This document shows, piece after piece, positions 21,509 through 34,017 of a stretch of 64,000 bases of DNA. The stretch lies in NCBI RefSeq assembly GCF_002878395.1, contig NC_061115.1, positions 152,329,549 through 152,393,548 on the forward strand, given 5' to 3'. Below the pieces are notes generated by a model. That model saw only the letters and a list, made by a program, of their open reading frames with translations, had not been told where the DNA came from and did not search any database. The position numbers and the translations under genes are program-made. This DNA comes from Capsicum annuum (Eukaryota; Streptophyta; Magnoliopsida; Solanales; Solanaceae). Each line of letters begins with the position of its first letter. The first letter of the stretch is position 1.

Positions 21509-24500
21509 TGTTGACACCTAATTTTTGCCATCTATAATTTAATTTAATTTTGAGTTTCTTCAATTTTAAAATAAAATCAAAGCAATTATTTTGTTCAAAT
21601 AAATATTAGTTTAAATTACTTATTCAATTCAATTTTATCATTTAATTAATGATTATACATTCTTCGCATTTTTATATACGAGAGTGTATAAATTTTGTTA
21701 TCTAAATGAACGTTTTCATTAAAATTAGATTATTATTGATTAAACTTGAAAATTAATTCAAATGGATAAAATCTTGGTTTTAAATATGTTTTGCTCTCAA
21801 AATATTTTATCTGGACGAATATTTGTTGGATTTTTATCAAATTAAAAAACTTGAGGTTGATTTGTTACTTGATTTGTGCCAGATTGCGATTCAATTTAGC
21901 GAACGAATTAAATATAACCTCAATTGAAATCAAATTGGCCCAATTGTGATGCAATTGACCAATAGATATTCAATTTGGTTATATTTTAAATGAGCCATTT
22001 AAATTATAATTCAATCTTAATCCCAAAAGTTATCATTTCTTAATTGGGATTATTTTAATCCGTTTAAATTTAATTAGAGTTATTTTCTTATTCAATTAAA
22101 TTTAAATATGATTATTCTAATCTAATTAAATTTAATTAGGGTTATTTAATAATCCAATTAGCTTTAATTGGGGTTATTAATAACCCCAATTGTTAACCCA
22201 TGTACCAGCAACCCACAACTATTTCAACCCAACACCCAAAGCTGTTCAACCCAGCCTATTACTCCCTTCTTCTTCAATAGCACTAACAAAAGCTAAGCAC
22301 CGATACTTTATCAACAACAAAACAACAATAACATATCCAGTGACCCACTCGACCTGAATTCGTCAACCCAATACGCGAACAACTTCAATCCCGACCCGAC
22401 CCGACCTTTCTCCATGTGCGTCTCACATGGATTCATACGAACAAAGCTCGAGAAGTTTCTAGAATCGAATGAGTTGTCCCCCCAACAGTTCGATTCCATA
22501 ATTTTTGGGTGTAATTGTATGATTTCGTACATATTTGGACGAATCTCATTGGTTCTTAGGGTTAATTTGTTTTTCCCCAAATCTTATTGGTCCACAATTT
22601 TTATTTTTCTTCAAAGAATCCAAAAATGGATGCGACATGGATAAAAACCAAAGCAGGGGAGGTTTGGAATTTCAAATTTCAAAATTTCCTATTTTGGAAA
22701 ATCCCTAATTTACCCCCGTAGATAAACCCTAGTTGACTCTCTATAAAAGGGGAGTTTTAGAAGCAAGGAATGGGATTTCGGTTCAAGAGGAGAGAGGTTG
22801 GGAATTCTGGGTCGAAGATTCTTGGGTTGGGAAACTTTTGGGTCCAAAAAGGATTAGAAATTCTGAACTCAAAAACCTAGGTAGAAAAATTCTTTTAGGG
22901 CGGTAAAACTTTTCTTTGAGAGGGGAAAACAAGAAAGAAAAAGGGAGAAACAGTTAGCTAGTCGAGTGTTCACGACGTTATTGAGCTTTCCGGTGGTGGT
23001 GGAAGTCCGAAGTTAGCTCGTAGTACTATTTTTCTGCTCTAAAATAGGTAATACTCCACTACGTTCAGTTTTTAAATTATTTCTGCCTGTTTCTGCTTCA
23101 TCTTATTGTTCTATGGTGATAAATAATATCTTGATGTGCTGGGATGTTCGCTGTTAGAGGCCTCGAAAGCCATAGGTTATGATGGATATTGGCTGTTTGC
23201 TTTTGTGATTTTCTTATACCCTCATTTCCCATGTCTATAAGCCACTGTAGCTAAAGAGAAAATGCGTTCTTTCTGCGTGTTTAAACTAGTTTTCCTTCTT
23301 ACCATAGTTACGGTTAGAATATAGAGTATTAAAACATTTTTCTTCATCTTATCTGTGAAGTGCAAATAATGGTTTGACTATGAAGTTGGTTTTGGTTGAG
23401 TCCAAGATCATAATTTATTTGATTATTGATGTTAAAATTTATACTTTGATGAACTTTGCACCAGTTTGCTTGAAATTTGCCCTATTCGTAGTTATTTGAC
23501 TTTCTCTAGAGATTCCATTGTTCATGTTCTGTTGGTATTTTACTGCTTGAAATAGTTACTTTAGGATAATGTAAATCTTATATCCTTTTGGGTGATATTT
23601 TGAGAAAGATGTTTTGAGTTCTATGCATATTTAATATTGCTTGTTTCTTGTTGTTTTCTTGGTTGAAAGAGGGCTCTTCACTTTATTTTTCCTTGACTCA
23701 TAATGTCAAAAGAAAACATTGGAATTTATCTTTCAAATGAATGATAAATCAATACTCGAATATGTCTATCTCTAGCATTTTCCCTAACTCCATCTATTTT
23801 TTCGTGGCTTGTTATGATTGACGTCAAAAATTTGAAATTTTTTGTTGCTTAGTCAAGAATGTTTTAAAGATAGATTTTGCTTGTTGTAGTATAGACAGAC
23901 CAAAAGAGGTCTTATTGGAGCGATATATTGAAAACAAAAATCAAAGCTTTCTCTATTTTCATGGTTCTTCGAAACTACATTTTAGTTTGCTGAACCAAGA
24001 TATGAAAGTCGCTCTTAATTCATGAGGATGGGTTGGTCAAGTGTCAAATTCTTACCTCTTTTTCTTTTAGTCTTTAATGTCAGTAAGTATCATGTTATGA
24101 AGATGCTCCTATTTTTCTCTTGATAAAAATAATACATGATCTTGGTTATCCATAAAGTTGAATTTTTCATCATTGGTTAGCTTCCTTCTTTATGTCCCAA
24201 CTAAAGGCAGTGCATGGATTTGCCTTGCATATTCGTTGAAAATCTGGTTTAATTCTTTTTTTCTAAAAATTTTGGTGATTATATCGGTATCATACACTAT
24301 CGAAAGTAGTTGAGACTTGGTTATTTAAGCTTCCTAAAACTCTCTTGAAATAATGTAGAGATTATAGAATGTGGATTTATTTGTCCGAGTGTATTGATTA
24401 ACACATTCTTAACTAATTAACTCACTTGGAAGCCATATACTTTTATAATCTTGAGGCTCATGTATTTATGTTTTTTATAGTTCACATGTCTATATGTAGC

Positions 24501-25427
24501 AAGTGAATTACTATTTTCTCCCGCCTAAAGCGTTGTGCTTTTTATTGCATAATTTATCTATTAGTGTAAAGACTCTTGAGAACGCATACTAATTCACTCA
24601 TCTTTTACTTTGCATGAACCCGCCTCGGAGTCCGAAGGGACCCTTTCCTCTTTGCATGTCTTAAACGGGCCAATGAGGCCTATCTTTTGTGTCAATTCTT
24701 AGAGAAAGCTTGAATATCAACCCTATGGTATACTGGGCGCAAGGAGCTGAAAGAAGAAAGTGGGTTAAAGTTCCACTTTGAAGCGGCTAAGAGACAAAAG
24801 TCTCATTTATTATTTCATTTTATATATTTATTGTCATCTTTTATTTATTTACTTATTTATTTATTCATTCATTTGGGCCTCGAAGCCAAAGTTGTATTTA
24901 ATACTGGAGGAGCGAGACTCGAGCCAAAGGCTTGAAAACTAGATTAGGACAGGTGAAATGGGTCGAAAGCCCATTTAGACTAGGACTGGTCTCATTAATT
25001 TGGGCTGATAGCCTAAATCTCTTACTTCCTCCCTTTCCCTCTGTTCTTTATGTTTGTTTTCCTTATGTGCTTGGTGAAACTAGTTAAATCCTTAGTTAAG
25101 TCACTAAAAAACTAGTTTTGCATAAACACCCAAATATTTCTAAAATCGCTTTCTTTTTTAAAAAATCAATCACTTTTCGACAAAATTAATCTTTTAGAAG
25201 TTAATCAAAAGACAATTTTTAAACAGTCCGGGTAACCGCAAGTTAGCGGACGTTTTAGGTGCCTAACACCTTCCTAAAACGTCAATAGGAACCGCTTATC
25301 TAGAATCTCTAACTTAAAATGATTTTTCTATTTTGAATCGTTCGAAGTAACTCTCTAAAGGTTTCTTAATTCCTTTTCAAAATTAAGTGGCGACTCTCTT
25401 CAAAAGTCAAGATTTCTCCACAAAAAA
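21509..25427 (+). repeat. 5' LTR of element C (3919 bp)
   Basis: Begins TGTTGACACCTAAT, ends ...TTTCTCCACAAAAAA, and aligns along its length with 37511-41428. Includes an AT-rich first 700 bp, a promoter-like block with a TATA box at 22742, and a long T-rich untranslated part. ORF-sized openings inside (for example 22311-22644) exist in both copies in shifted forms and are not genes. Confidence 0.92.
22742..22750 (+). promoter_or_regulatory. TATA box of the element C 5' LTR
   Basis: TATAAAAGG is preceded by CTAGTTGACTCTC and followed by a purine-rich GGGGAGTTTTAGAAG leader. The same block is kept in the 3' LTR. It is the best core-promoter candidate in the LTR. Confidence 0.65.
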
Positions 25428-25431
25428 GAAA

Positions 25432-25450
25432 TGACGACTCTGCTGGGGAT
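25432..25450 (+). other. Primer-binding site of element C
   Basis: TGACGACTCTGCTGGGGAT lies four bases after the 5' LTR. This resembles the GGCGACTC..CTGGGGA site of many plant Tat/Ogre elements. From memory this site is assigned to an arginine tRNA, which I could not check. Confidence 0.6.
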
Positions 25451-25989
25451 TTTTAACTAGGTTCTAACCAAATGTTTGATTTCGTCTTTTGATTGACTGG
25501 TTATGTGTTTATGTGTTTCGATTCTGTAGAATTTAAATATCGCATCTCATGGCATATTCCTACATTATTTAAACTATTTTGGAGTTTCGTTGGTATCCTG
25601 ACCCCTATTGATCAATTCCAAAAATGTTTTGGAAATACAAACAGTTTATTAGCACGTCAGTCATCTGATGGCTGTTTGTATTTTCAAACTCTTGTTGTTC
25701 GCTTGAGAACCAGTGTTCAAACCCACTCTAGACACCGAGGATAGAACAAAATCAAAACCCTATTTTAGGCATGAGCCTAGGACGATCCAATACCCGAGCG
25801 GGGTATTGGGCCCATTAGAAAACTTGCCCTATGTCTATTGACCCCGAGTCAATCACAGACGGATCATACTTATGTGTTGGAGAAATATATGCTTGTCTAA
25901 ATTCAATCCATTACCCTTTGGGGGGTCGGGGAAAGGCTTATCTTTGTCTTATTTTATATAGATATAACTCAATCTCATTCCAGTGAAAA
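25451..25989 (+). other. Leader between PBS and ORF1 of element C
   Basis: No conserved domain was recognised here. An open stretch at 25493-25744 has no family resemblance and is probably untranslated leader. Confidence 0.4.
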
Positions 25990-27482
25990 GTTTAAGATGG
26001 TTTACCAAACCTGATGATTACCTAAAATTCTGGTGGGATTACATGGGTCCAGATGAGAGAAAAATTGTTAGGACCACATCGGGCACCTGCCTTCGTTGAT
26101 CAAAATGGACGCTTGGCCTGATATGATCCACGTGCTTACGACTTTTTAGGATGATCAGAAATGGTGTTTCTCTTGGGGGATGTGGAATTGACTCCTACCA
26201 TCGAAGAAGTGTTAATTTTGCTATGAGAGTATTGAAATGTGTTTCAAGAGAAAGGTAAAACCTGATAAGAACATTTTAGTTCCAGCCGTGTGGGACCGTC
26301 AAACAATCAAAGAGGCATTTTTAACTGATGACGACACCTGGCTAGGGGAACGTGATGGATAAAATATAACTTTTTGGGAGTTGTATCGTCGGTTTTGAAG
26401 ATTCAATACCTTCCACAAATTTGGACATAAATTTGAGTACGAAGCAAAATGGAAGGAGATGAGAGCCTTTGCGTTTGTGGTAGGTCTACTCGGAACCATG
26501 GTGTTCCCACAGGGAGAAAATTGCACAATCGCATGCACTTTTCTTTGGAGTAGATTATGATTCTACCAAGTAATTCCACAATTTAACTCCCATGATTGTC
26601 GCCGACATATATCGAGCCTTGGGAAGGTGTCAAGTCAAAAATCGTTTCTTTCAAGGTTGCAACCTAATATTACAATGGTGGATGATAAAGCATTTGGTAA
26701 AGGATTCCAGAACAGTACAACCTAATCATAAAACAAGGGTGAATATGCTAGCTTCGCACGACATGTGGTTGTTTCTACACAGGTTCAAAAGGGAAGCATC
26801 TCACGAATTTTAGTTTAAGACTTTTGGGGAATTAAGAAATACCGATGTGCAATGGTCCATTAACTCTCTTCGTTCAGGAAAATACACCATTTGATGGGGA
26901 AAGTGGCCTTTCCTAGTGCTTCTCGGTTTCAGGGGGACCCGGCCCTACAATCCTGGCAGAGTTCTTAGGCAATTCGAGATCAAGCAGGAGGTACCACAAA
27001 TAGATTCCATGCTTAGGTTTTTCACCGAATACGATAAAAGTAAGTCTCCACTCAAAGACGGCATGATAAATGGATGGAGAATAAAAAGGTAGACGGAAGT
27101 GACTGTTCGTATAGAGCATGACCCTGAAGTCAGCGACACTTACAAGGAGTGGTTGAAAAAGAGTCTTGACGGAGCATTGATTCCGGGACCAAATGTGCAC
27201 ACTCAGGTTGTGGATGTAGAATTCGAGCATCAAATTCGGCTTCACAGGCTACAAGATGAGTTCCAGAAAAGTGAAATCGCGCACCGGCAGATCCACAAGG
27301 AGGACGCTTTGACCATACATATGTTAAGGGAAGAGTTGAAAAGAGCTAGGCAAGACACTGATGATGCCAGGCAATGCCTAATCGATTTGGATGATAGCAT
27401 GGCCTCCCAACTCGATAGAAATAGGGAAAATAACTTACGACTGCAAGGCACAGTTATGCAGGGGTCATCTTATCATCAATAG
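25990..27482 (+). pseudogene. Element C ORF1 (DUF7745-like) with coiled-coil end, broken
   Basis: An extra protein before gag, of unknown role, found in Tat/Ogre elements. Readable blocks in order are PDDYLKFWWDYMGPDERKIV, MDAWPDMIHVLTTF, TIKEAFLTDDDTWLGERDG, MRAFAFVVGLLGTMVFPQGE and MIVADIYRALGRCQVKNRFF. These agree with the plant domain I know as DUF7745 (family name from memory). The last part (27099-27482) is open and rich in Lys, Arg, Glu and Gln with heptad-like spacing (FEHQIRLHRLQDEFQKSEIA), so it is probably a coiled coil. At least four frame changes or stops break it. Confidence 0.7.
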
Positions 27483-28084
27483 GTATCAAATAGCACATGA
27501 GGTAAACAACGTAAAGAAGGCAAAAGCAGACGAAGTAGCCTCTAGTAGATAATCTTTCTATTCTCCCTTGCGCGGGAACTTATCTTCTTTCATGTTATTT
27601 CCCCTTTTCTCAAAAGATTGTATCCCTATTTCGATATCTTTTGTAGGCATTTATGCCATTTTTGTGTCTATATGAGTTGGGAGTTTATGGATTGACTTTG
27701 AGGAAACACATATTTTCTTCAAAAAATCGTTAGGCCTGAACCTTTGGCTCAAAAAAGGGTCACCCCAACTAGGATACACATAATTATAATGTTTTGTATA
27801 ATATAACTATTTTACGTGCTTATGTGCGTTTGTTGAGATCAAAGGCAAGTTTATCCACTATGTCCTACGGATGCATTTGACTATGACTCGAACAACTCTT
27901 TGTGGTTATTTCCTGTCAAATATTTTGCATTACTTATCACATACAGAAAGTAATGCATTTGCCTTTGAGTTGTTCTACTTTGCAGATAATAGAAATTACT
28001 CTGTGTTGATATAAGCTGGCAGAACATCCCTACTTCACCCGATCGAAAGCACACAAAATCCCATCCTCTGACCATCATCCAAAA
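27483..28084 (+). other. Spacer between ORF1 and gag of element C
   Basis: No conserved coding was found. The sequence is T-rich, with CTTGCGCGGGAAC-type leader sequence, and ends just before the gag ATG at 28085. Confidence 0.4.
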
Positions 28085-30330
28085 ATGACAGGAAATAACA
28101 AAAAGAGCGCACTAACTATCCGGGACAATGTGATAGCGGAACAGAATGAAATGATTATGGAACTTGCAAGAAAGTTAGAAATACTTTAGGAGGAAGTAAA
28201 TTGCACTCGAAATTTGGCTAATTTGGCCATCACCGTCAATGCCCCCGCTCCAGATGGACACAGAACTCCACTCCAAATCCTTCCCCTAAGCACCCCTATT
28301 CTCGGGGATCAGCCAATAACGTATTGTCCATCTCTGCTCCTCCATTCATCCAAAATACCAATTATAAAAATAACCCAGATGCCTACCATCCGTAAAATCA
28401 AATACATTCCCAAATCCTCAAAACACATTTTCAAATAAACAAAATGCATTCCTAAATCCGCAAGATTCACTCCCAAACCCACAAAGCTCTACCTTCGAAT
28501 CCACCAAATTCATTTTCAAATCCTCAAAATCCTTCTCATATTCTGCCAAACTACTTGCAAGGTCCACGGAACCTTCCCAATTTCCAAAATATCCTCCCCA
28601 CTTACCAACCAAATTTCCCTAATCCACAAAATTAAGCCTCCCTTCCAAATCCTCCTCACGGCATCATATCTCCTGATATCTATAATTCTCTTCCTCATCT
28701 CGAGATAGACCATTACGAGGAGAAAGAGAAAGAGTATCTCGAGATAGACTATTACGAGGAGAAAGAGAAAGAGTGAAGGACCAAGCACGATCTGAAGTTG
28801 CTAGCTATGAATGAAGAGATCATAAGGATCAAAGAATCTCATGGAGTGAGGGACCACGACGGTTTAGGATATAACGATTTATGTGTTCACCCGGGAGTAG
28901 ACCTACCAGATGGGTACAAAGTCCCTAAGTTTGAGATGTTTGATGGTACTGAAAATCCAATGGCCCATCTGAGAAAGTACTGTGAGCAACTGGTAGGGAT
29001 AGGGAAAAATGAGGTGTTATTGATGTGCCTATTCAGTCGAATTTTAAGTGGTGAAGCCTTGGAGTGGTTCATGTCTCAGGAGCTGAAAAAGTTGACTGGT
29101 TGGAAAACATTGGCCAAGGGTTTCCTTAATCGATTCGCATTCAACATTGAAATAGTCCCTGACTGGTATTCACTAGATTGAATCAAACAAAAGAGCGTTG
29201 AGAGTTTTTGAGACTATGATTTTTGTTGGAGGAAAGAAGCTGCCAAAGTGCACCCCCCCATGTCCGAGGAGAAAATGGTATCGTGTTCTCTCACACTCAA
29301 GAAGGAGAATATTATACCAGGATGTTATCCGCTATCAGAGCAACCTTTGTAGATTTGGTAAAAATAGGAGAATCATTGGAAGAAGGTATTCGAATAGGGA
29401 AAATTGCCAAAACCCTGACATCATCTGGAACTGCCATGTTTTCTAAGAAGAAGAAGGAAGAGGTAGGTATGGTTTCTGCTAATTCTGTTACAAAATCAAA
29501 ACAGCGGTTTAACTCTAGAAATTTTTTATCTTTCCCGCCGTCACCTAACCTTCCGCACGCATTCTACGCCCACCCCCAATACCAAACTCCACTCCCAAAT
29601 ATCCAATCCTCATACCAAGCTCTACAGCCAAACACTTTTCCCCAATACCCAGTTCCACCTCTAAATTATTAGTCTCATTTCCATACCACTCCTCCAAATA
29701 ACCGGATAAATTTCCAAATGCCTCCAAATTATCACCAAGTACCCCTTCCTACAAACCTAAGCCAGTATAACCCCCAACGCCCAAACTACAAAAATAAACC
29801 TCCCCGTAACTTTACCCCACTAGCTGAAAGTCGTACCCAATTATTTGAAAGATTGAGGAATGCCGATCATTTGTAACCAATATAGTCAAAGAGTGTCAAT
29901 CCTAACTCTCGATTTTTTAATGCAAGTCAACATTGTGTCTATCATTCGGGGGCAGCAGGGCACAGTACAGAGGATTGTGTCCACTTGAAACACAAGATCC
30001 AGGATTTAATCGATCAAAAGGTCATCACGCTCCAGGCACCTACTCCAAATGTTAGTAGTAATCCACTGCCCAACCATGGGGATCTATAGTTAACATGATT
30101 GACATAAAGAGTGAATGGGCATCTGGCAAGACCATTACCCAGGTGAACTCTGAAAAGTGCAAAAGAGTAGAGGAGGTAGGAAAGATAGAGAAGGCTGTGG
30201 CTGCCTTAAGTATCAGCGAGAAAACCCCATTTATAGTGATGACAGCCCCGTCTCAAGTGTATGATCCCCCACCAAGAAAGGAATTTATTATGCAAATCGC
30301 TGCTGCCCAAGGGATGATGTTACATCCCTG
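28085..30330 (+). pseudogene. Element C gag (Tat-type), broken
   Basis: Capsid protein. Starts at ATG 28085 (MTGNNKKSALTIRDNVIAEQ). A stop follows after 34 codons. A Pro/Asn-rich linker with repeated Asn-Pro-Gln units is next (28400-28650). The gag domain proper is open at 28798-29181: VPKFEMFDGTENPMAHLRKY, LFSRILSGEALEWF and LNRFAFNIEIVPDWYSLD. It continues in another frame with KIGESLEEGIRIGKI and a second Pro/Gln/Asn-rich part. A CX2H-type finger follows near 29935-29990 (CVYHSGAAGHSTEDCVHLK). The last open piece is 30095-30331. Lengths and order match Tat gag, with at least five breaks. Confidence 0.8.
28697..28774 (+). repeat. In-frame 39-bp tandem duplication in element C gag
   Basis: 28697-28735 and 28736-28774 are near-identical (one C/T change, plus the last base). 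They encode 13 residues with an acidic-basic EEKEKE core, so the frame is kept. Confidence 0.9.
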
Positions 30331-31603
30331 AGGAATTGACCAATAAAAAAGATTCACATAAACGGCCAATCACTGAAGGAGAGGATGAGAAATTTTGGAG
30401 GTGTATGCAACCAAAGGATTACTCAATTGTCAAACACTTGGAGAAAATGCCAGCCCAAATATCTATCTTGGCGCTATTAATGAGTTCACAATACCACCGA
30501 TAAGCTTTATCAAAGGTCTTGGAGGAAGCGTATGTTCCTGCAGGAATGAGTATTGAGAACCTGGCTGCGATGATAGGGAACATTGTGGGGAATCATTGCA
30601 TATCATTCAGTGATGAAAAGTTGCCGTTTGAAGGGGTGATGCACAACAAAGCCATGTATGTCACCATCATTTGTTGAGATTATGTAATTAATCAAGTATT
30701 AATAGATGACAGATCTGGTGTGAGTATTTATCCCCTCTCTACATTGGTTTAAATGGGCTATGATCTGGGGAAAATTCATCAAAGCCATGTAAATGTGAGA
30801 GCATTCGATGAAGGGCAGAGAGATACCTTAGGAGAGATTGATTTGCACATCCAAATGGGGCCTGCTGAGTTCAAAGCTAAGTTTCATGTTATGGATATTC
30901 ATCCCAGCTACAACCTGCTTTTGGGAAGACCATGGATACACGGTGCAAAGGCAGTTTCATCACCCCTTCATCAATTATTGAAGTTTATTTGGGAAGATCA
31001 TGAAGTAGTCATCCAAGGAGAAGAAAGTCGAGCGGACCGTCCCAACGGTTATGTGCCGGTAATTGAAGATGTTCCAAAAGGTAGTAGCTTCTATACAGTG
31101 GAAATTGTAAATGCTGCAGACAGAGATTCAACACCCAAAATACCAATGCTTCTTGTCTACAAAATAATTGCAACGATAATGTTAAGAAATGGGTTCGAAC
31201 CTGGTCAAGGCTTGGGCAAGAATCTGCAAGGAATTATTAAGCCAATTGCAATCCCAGAGAGAGGCTCTAAGTACGGGTTAGGATATCAGTCTACCAAGAG
31301 GGATAGGGTTGAGGATGAGCCAGAGAAGAGTCTGTTTAGGACCTTGCCACTCCTGTTCCAGTCATTTCCTATACGAGAAGTACCCGATGATGATGGTCTT
31401 AGGGATGGGATATGAGATTTGTTCGAAGGATACAATGCTGTACCAGAAAATCTCCCAAAGTCCAGTGGGGTGAAGCAGATTGCGCCAGGGAAGGCCTTGC
31501 AAAATTGGACCTCCACTCCGCTCATAACCCGTCTCCTGTCATGGTAGATAAAAGGGTAATTACTAATAGTTTTGAAATCGGTGATGATCCTGAGGAGGCC
31601 CTA
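30331..31603 (+). pseudogene. Element C protease with G-patch domain, broken
   Basis: Aspartic protease of the polyprotein. The active-site region near 30700 reads VLIDDRSGVSIYPLSTL. A D-[GS]-[GS]-S type triad is expected there, and its Gly/Ser is altered. After a stop, a long open part (30753-31415) carries GYDLGKIHQSHVNVRAFDEG, EIDLHIQMGPAEFKAKFHVM and the flap/C-terminal NLLLGRPWIHGAKAV. A G-patch of about 45 residues follows: MLRNGFEPGQGLGKNLQGI with GSKYGLGY. G-patches bind RNA or partner helicases, and a G-patch is known next to protease in several Ty3 elements. The reading continues to DDPEEAL before the probable intron. Confidence 0.8.
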
Positions 31604-31829
31604 TGATCTACCTTTTATATCTCAAAACTTTCTTTTCGTATCTTGCTACTTTCAAAAAGGCAGGGACTTGTATTTGTGCTATTCACGAGCCATGGTTTTG
31701 TAATTATCTCTCAAATTTCAATGAAAAGGCCTTCATTTATTTGGAAAACTATATTATTTATAAAACGCTCCTAGTCATATGTTTTGTTATTATTCTTATC
31801 ATCTAACTTAGTTTGTTTGTCCATTACAG
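31556..31829 (+). other. Probable intron between protease and reverse transcriptase of element C
   Basis: The 3' side has a branch-like CTAAC (31803-31807), a T-rich tract and CATTACAG ending at 31829. Two donors are possible, GTAATT at 31556 and GTGATG at 31581. The stretch is AT-rich, and its translation does not resemble Tat polyproteins, while both flanks do. Ogre elements of legumes are known to splice an intron at this place in the polyprotein, so this is an inference by analogy. Confidence 0.5.
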
Positions 31830-33465
31830 TAACAGTAGCTTAAAACCTGCCAATGTCATGTCATGTCGAAGCTTGAACGAACAAAATGAAGGGAATAATG
31901 ATGATTGGAAGGACGATAACAAGGAACGGTTAGTTGAAGATATGGAGGAATTTGAGAATCGCGAAAAACCTAATTTGGGGAAAACCAAAACAGTCAACTT
32001 GGGAGATCACGATGAAATTAAAGAAACAAGTTTCAGTATCCACCTGGCAGCACCACAAAGGGAATAGCTCATCCACCTATTGTGGGAATACATTGATGTG
32101 TTTGCTTAGTCCTATGAGGATATGCCGGAGTTGAGCACCAGCATTGTGTCACACAAATTACCGATAAATTTTGAGTTAGATCCAGTCAAACAAAAAATGC
32201 GAAAGTTCAAGCCAGATTTGAGTCTAAAGATCAAGGAAGAAGTGACAAAACAGATCCATTCTAAGGTTGTCGAGGTCACAAAATATCCGACGTGGTTGGC
32301 CAACATCGTCACTGTGTCGAAGAAGGACGGTAAGATTCGAATTTATGTTGACTACAGAGACTTGAATAGAGCCAGTCCTAAAGATCATTTTCCGTTGCCC
32401 AACATCCACATTCTAATTGATAACTGCACAAAACATGAAATGCAGTCATTCGTTGATTATTTTGCCGGGTATCATCAGATATTGATGGATGAATAAGATG
32501 TAGAAAAAATGGCTTTTATTATGCTCTGGGGCGTTTATCATTACAGGATAATGTTGTTTGGTCTCAAGAACGCGGGTGCAACATATATGAGGGCTATGAC
32601 GACTATTTTACATTATATGATTCATAAAGAGATTGAGGAGTATATGGATGATGTAATTATCAAATCTCGCGAGAGTTCGGATCATCTGACTCATCTGGAG
32701 AAATTCTTCAACAGATTAAGAAGGTACAGTTTGAAGTTAAATCCTGCTAAGTACGCTTTTGGTGTGCCATCAGGAAAGTTGTTGGGGTTCATAGTCAGCA
32801 GAAGAGGGATCGAGCTAGACCCATCCAAAATTAAGATAATTCAAGAATTGCCACCGCCAAGGACCAAGAAGGAAGTTATGAGTTTCATGGGTCATTTGAA
32901 TTACATTAGCAAATTCATAGCTCAATCAACAGTCATATGCGAGCCAATTCTCAAGATGTTGAAGAAAAATACACTGAATGAGTGGACAGAAAAATGTCGG
33001 AGAACTTTTGACCGCATCAAAGAATACCTGTCTGCACCACCAGTTTTGGTCCTGCCAAGAGAAGGAATTCCATTATTACTTTACCTGTCAGTCTCAGAAA
33101 ATGCTTTTGGATGCGTCCTTGGACAACATGATGAGACCGGTAGGAAAGAGAAGGCCATTTACTACTTGAGTAAAAAGTTCACGCCATATGAAGCCCGTTA
33201 CACTCTTGTAGAAAGGACATGTTGTGCATTGACTTGGACGACACAAAAGTTAAGGCATTATCTGTCGTCCTACACAACATACCTCATCTCGAGAATGGAC
33301 CCATTAAAGTACATATTCCAGAAGGCCATGCTTACGGGGAATCTAGCCAAGTGGAAAATATTACTGAGTGAGTTTGAAATTATGTATGTAACCCAAAAAG
33401 CAATCAAGGGGCAAGCCTTAGCAGATCATTTGGCAGAGAATCCAGTCGATGAAGAATATGAGCCA
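31830..33465 (+). pseudogene. Element C reverse transcriptase and first RNase H, few breaks
   Basis: Copies the element RNA. After an acidic linker (VEDMEEFENREKPNLGKTK) the polymerase reads PTWLANIVTVSKKDGKIRIY, VDYRDLNRASPKDHFPLPNI and the motif A region SFVDYFAGYHQILMDE. A TAA at 32494 follows. The next open part (32509-33717) carries LFGLKNAGATYMRAM and the catalytic YMDD at 32641-32652, then FIVSRRGIELDPSKI and FMGHLNYISKFIAQST. RNase H starts near 33070 (LLLYLSVSENAFGCVLGQHD) with ERTCCALTWTTQKLRHYLSS. Its first catalytic Asp is Ser, which from memory is common in this lineage and goes with the presence of a second RNase H. Confidence 0.88.
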
Positions 33466-34017
33466 CTTCGAACTTACTTTCCAGATGAGGAAGTCTTGTT
33501 CATAGGAGAAGATAGTATAGAGATTTACCCCGGATGGAAGCTATTTTTTGATGGGGTAGTCAACTTCAAAGGTTCAGGAATCGGAGAAGTTTTGGTGTCA
33601 GAAATGGGCCAACATTATTCGGTAACTTCTAAGTTACGTTTCCCATGCACCAATAACATGGCTCAATATGAGGCTTGCATCCTGGGTCTCAGATTGGCAC
33701 TTGATATGGGTGTTTAGGAATTGTTAGTCATCGGAGATTTAGATTTTCTGATTCACTAAGTACAGAGGGAATAAGCGGTAAAAAATCCCAAGATTACTCC
33801 TTATGTAGAGCTGGTGCAAGAATTATGCCAAAGATTCAAAGATGTTGATTTTAGACATATCCCACAGATACAAAATGAGTTTGCTGACGCTTTGGCCAAA
33901 ATATCTTCCATGATTCAGCACCCGGATCGGAGTTACATTGATCCTTTGGAAATAAGCTTGAAAGAGAAAACCATGCATTGCTTACACGTGGAAGAGGATC
34001 CTGATGGAAAGCCCTGA
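33466..34017 (+). pseudogene. Element C second (archaeal-type) RNase H, broken
   Basis: Removes RNA from the RNA-DNA hybrid. It begins PGWKLFFDGVVNFKGSGIGE with the first Asp kept, then VTSKLRFPCTNNMAQYEACI (Glu kept) and LLVIGDLDFLIH (an Asp kept), ending FADALAKISSM with the last Asp. A second RNase H of this type between the first RNase H and integrase defines the Tat/Ogre branch. Stops occur at 33715, 33757, 33772 and 34015. Confidence 0.85.

Noticed and set aside
22311..22644. Open frames on both strands in the element C LTR, and the similar one at 38193-38535
   Set aside because: They lie inside LTRs, overlap each other on opposite strands, and change frame and length between the two LTR copies.
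27099..27482. Independent coiled-coil gene
   Set aside because: It is in line with the element C ORF1 and is best read as its C-terminal end.
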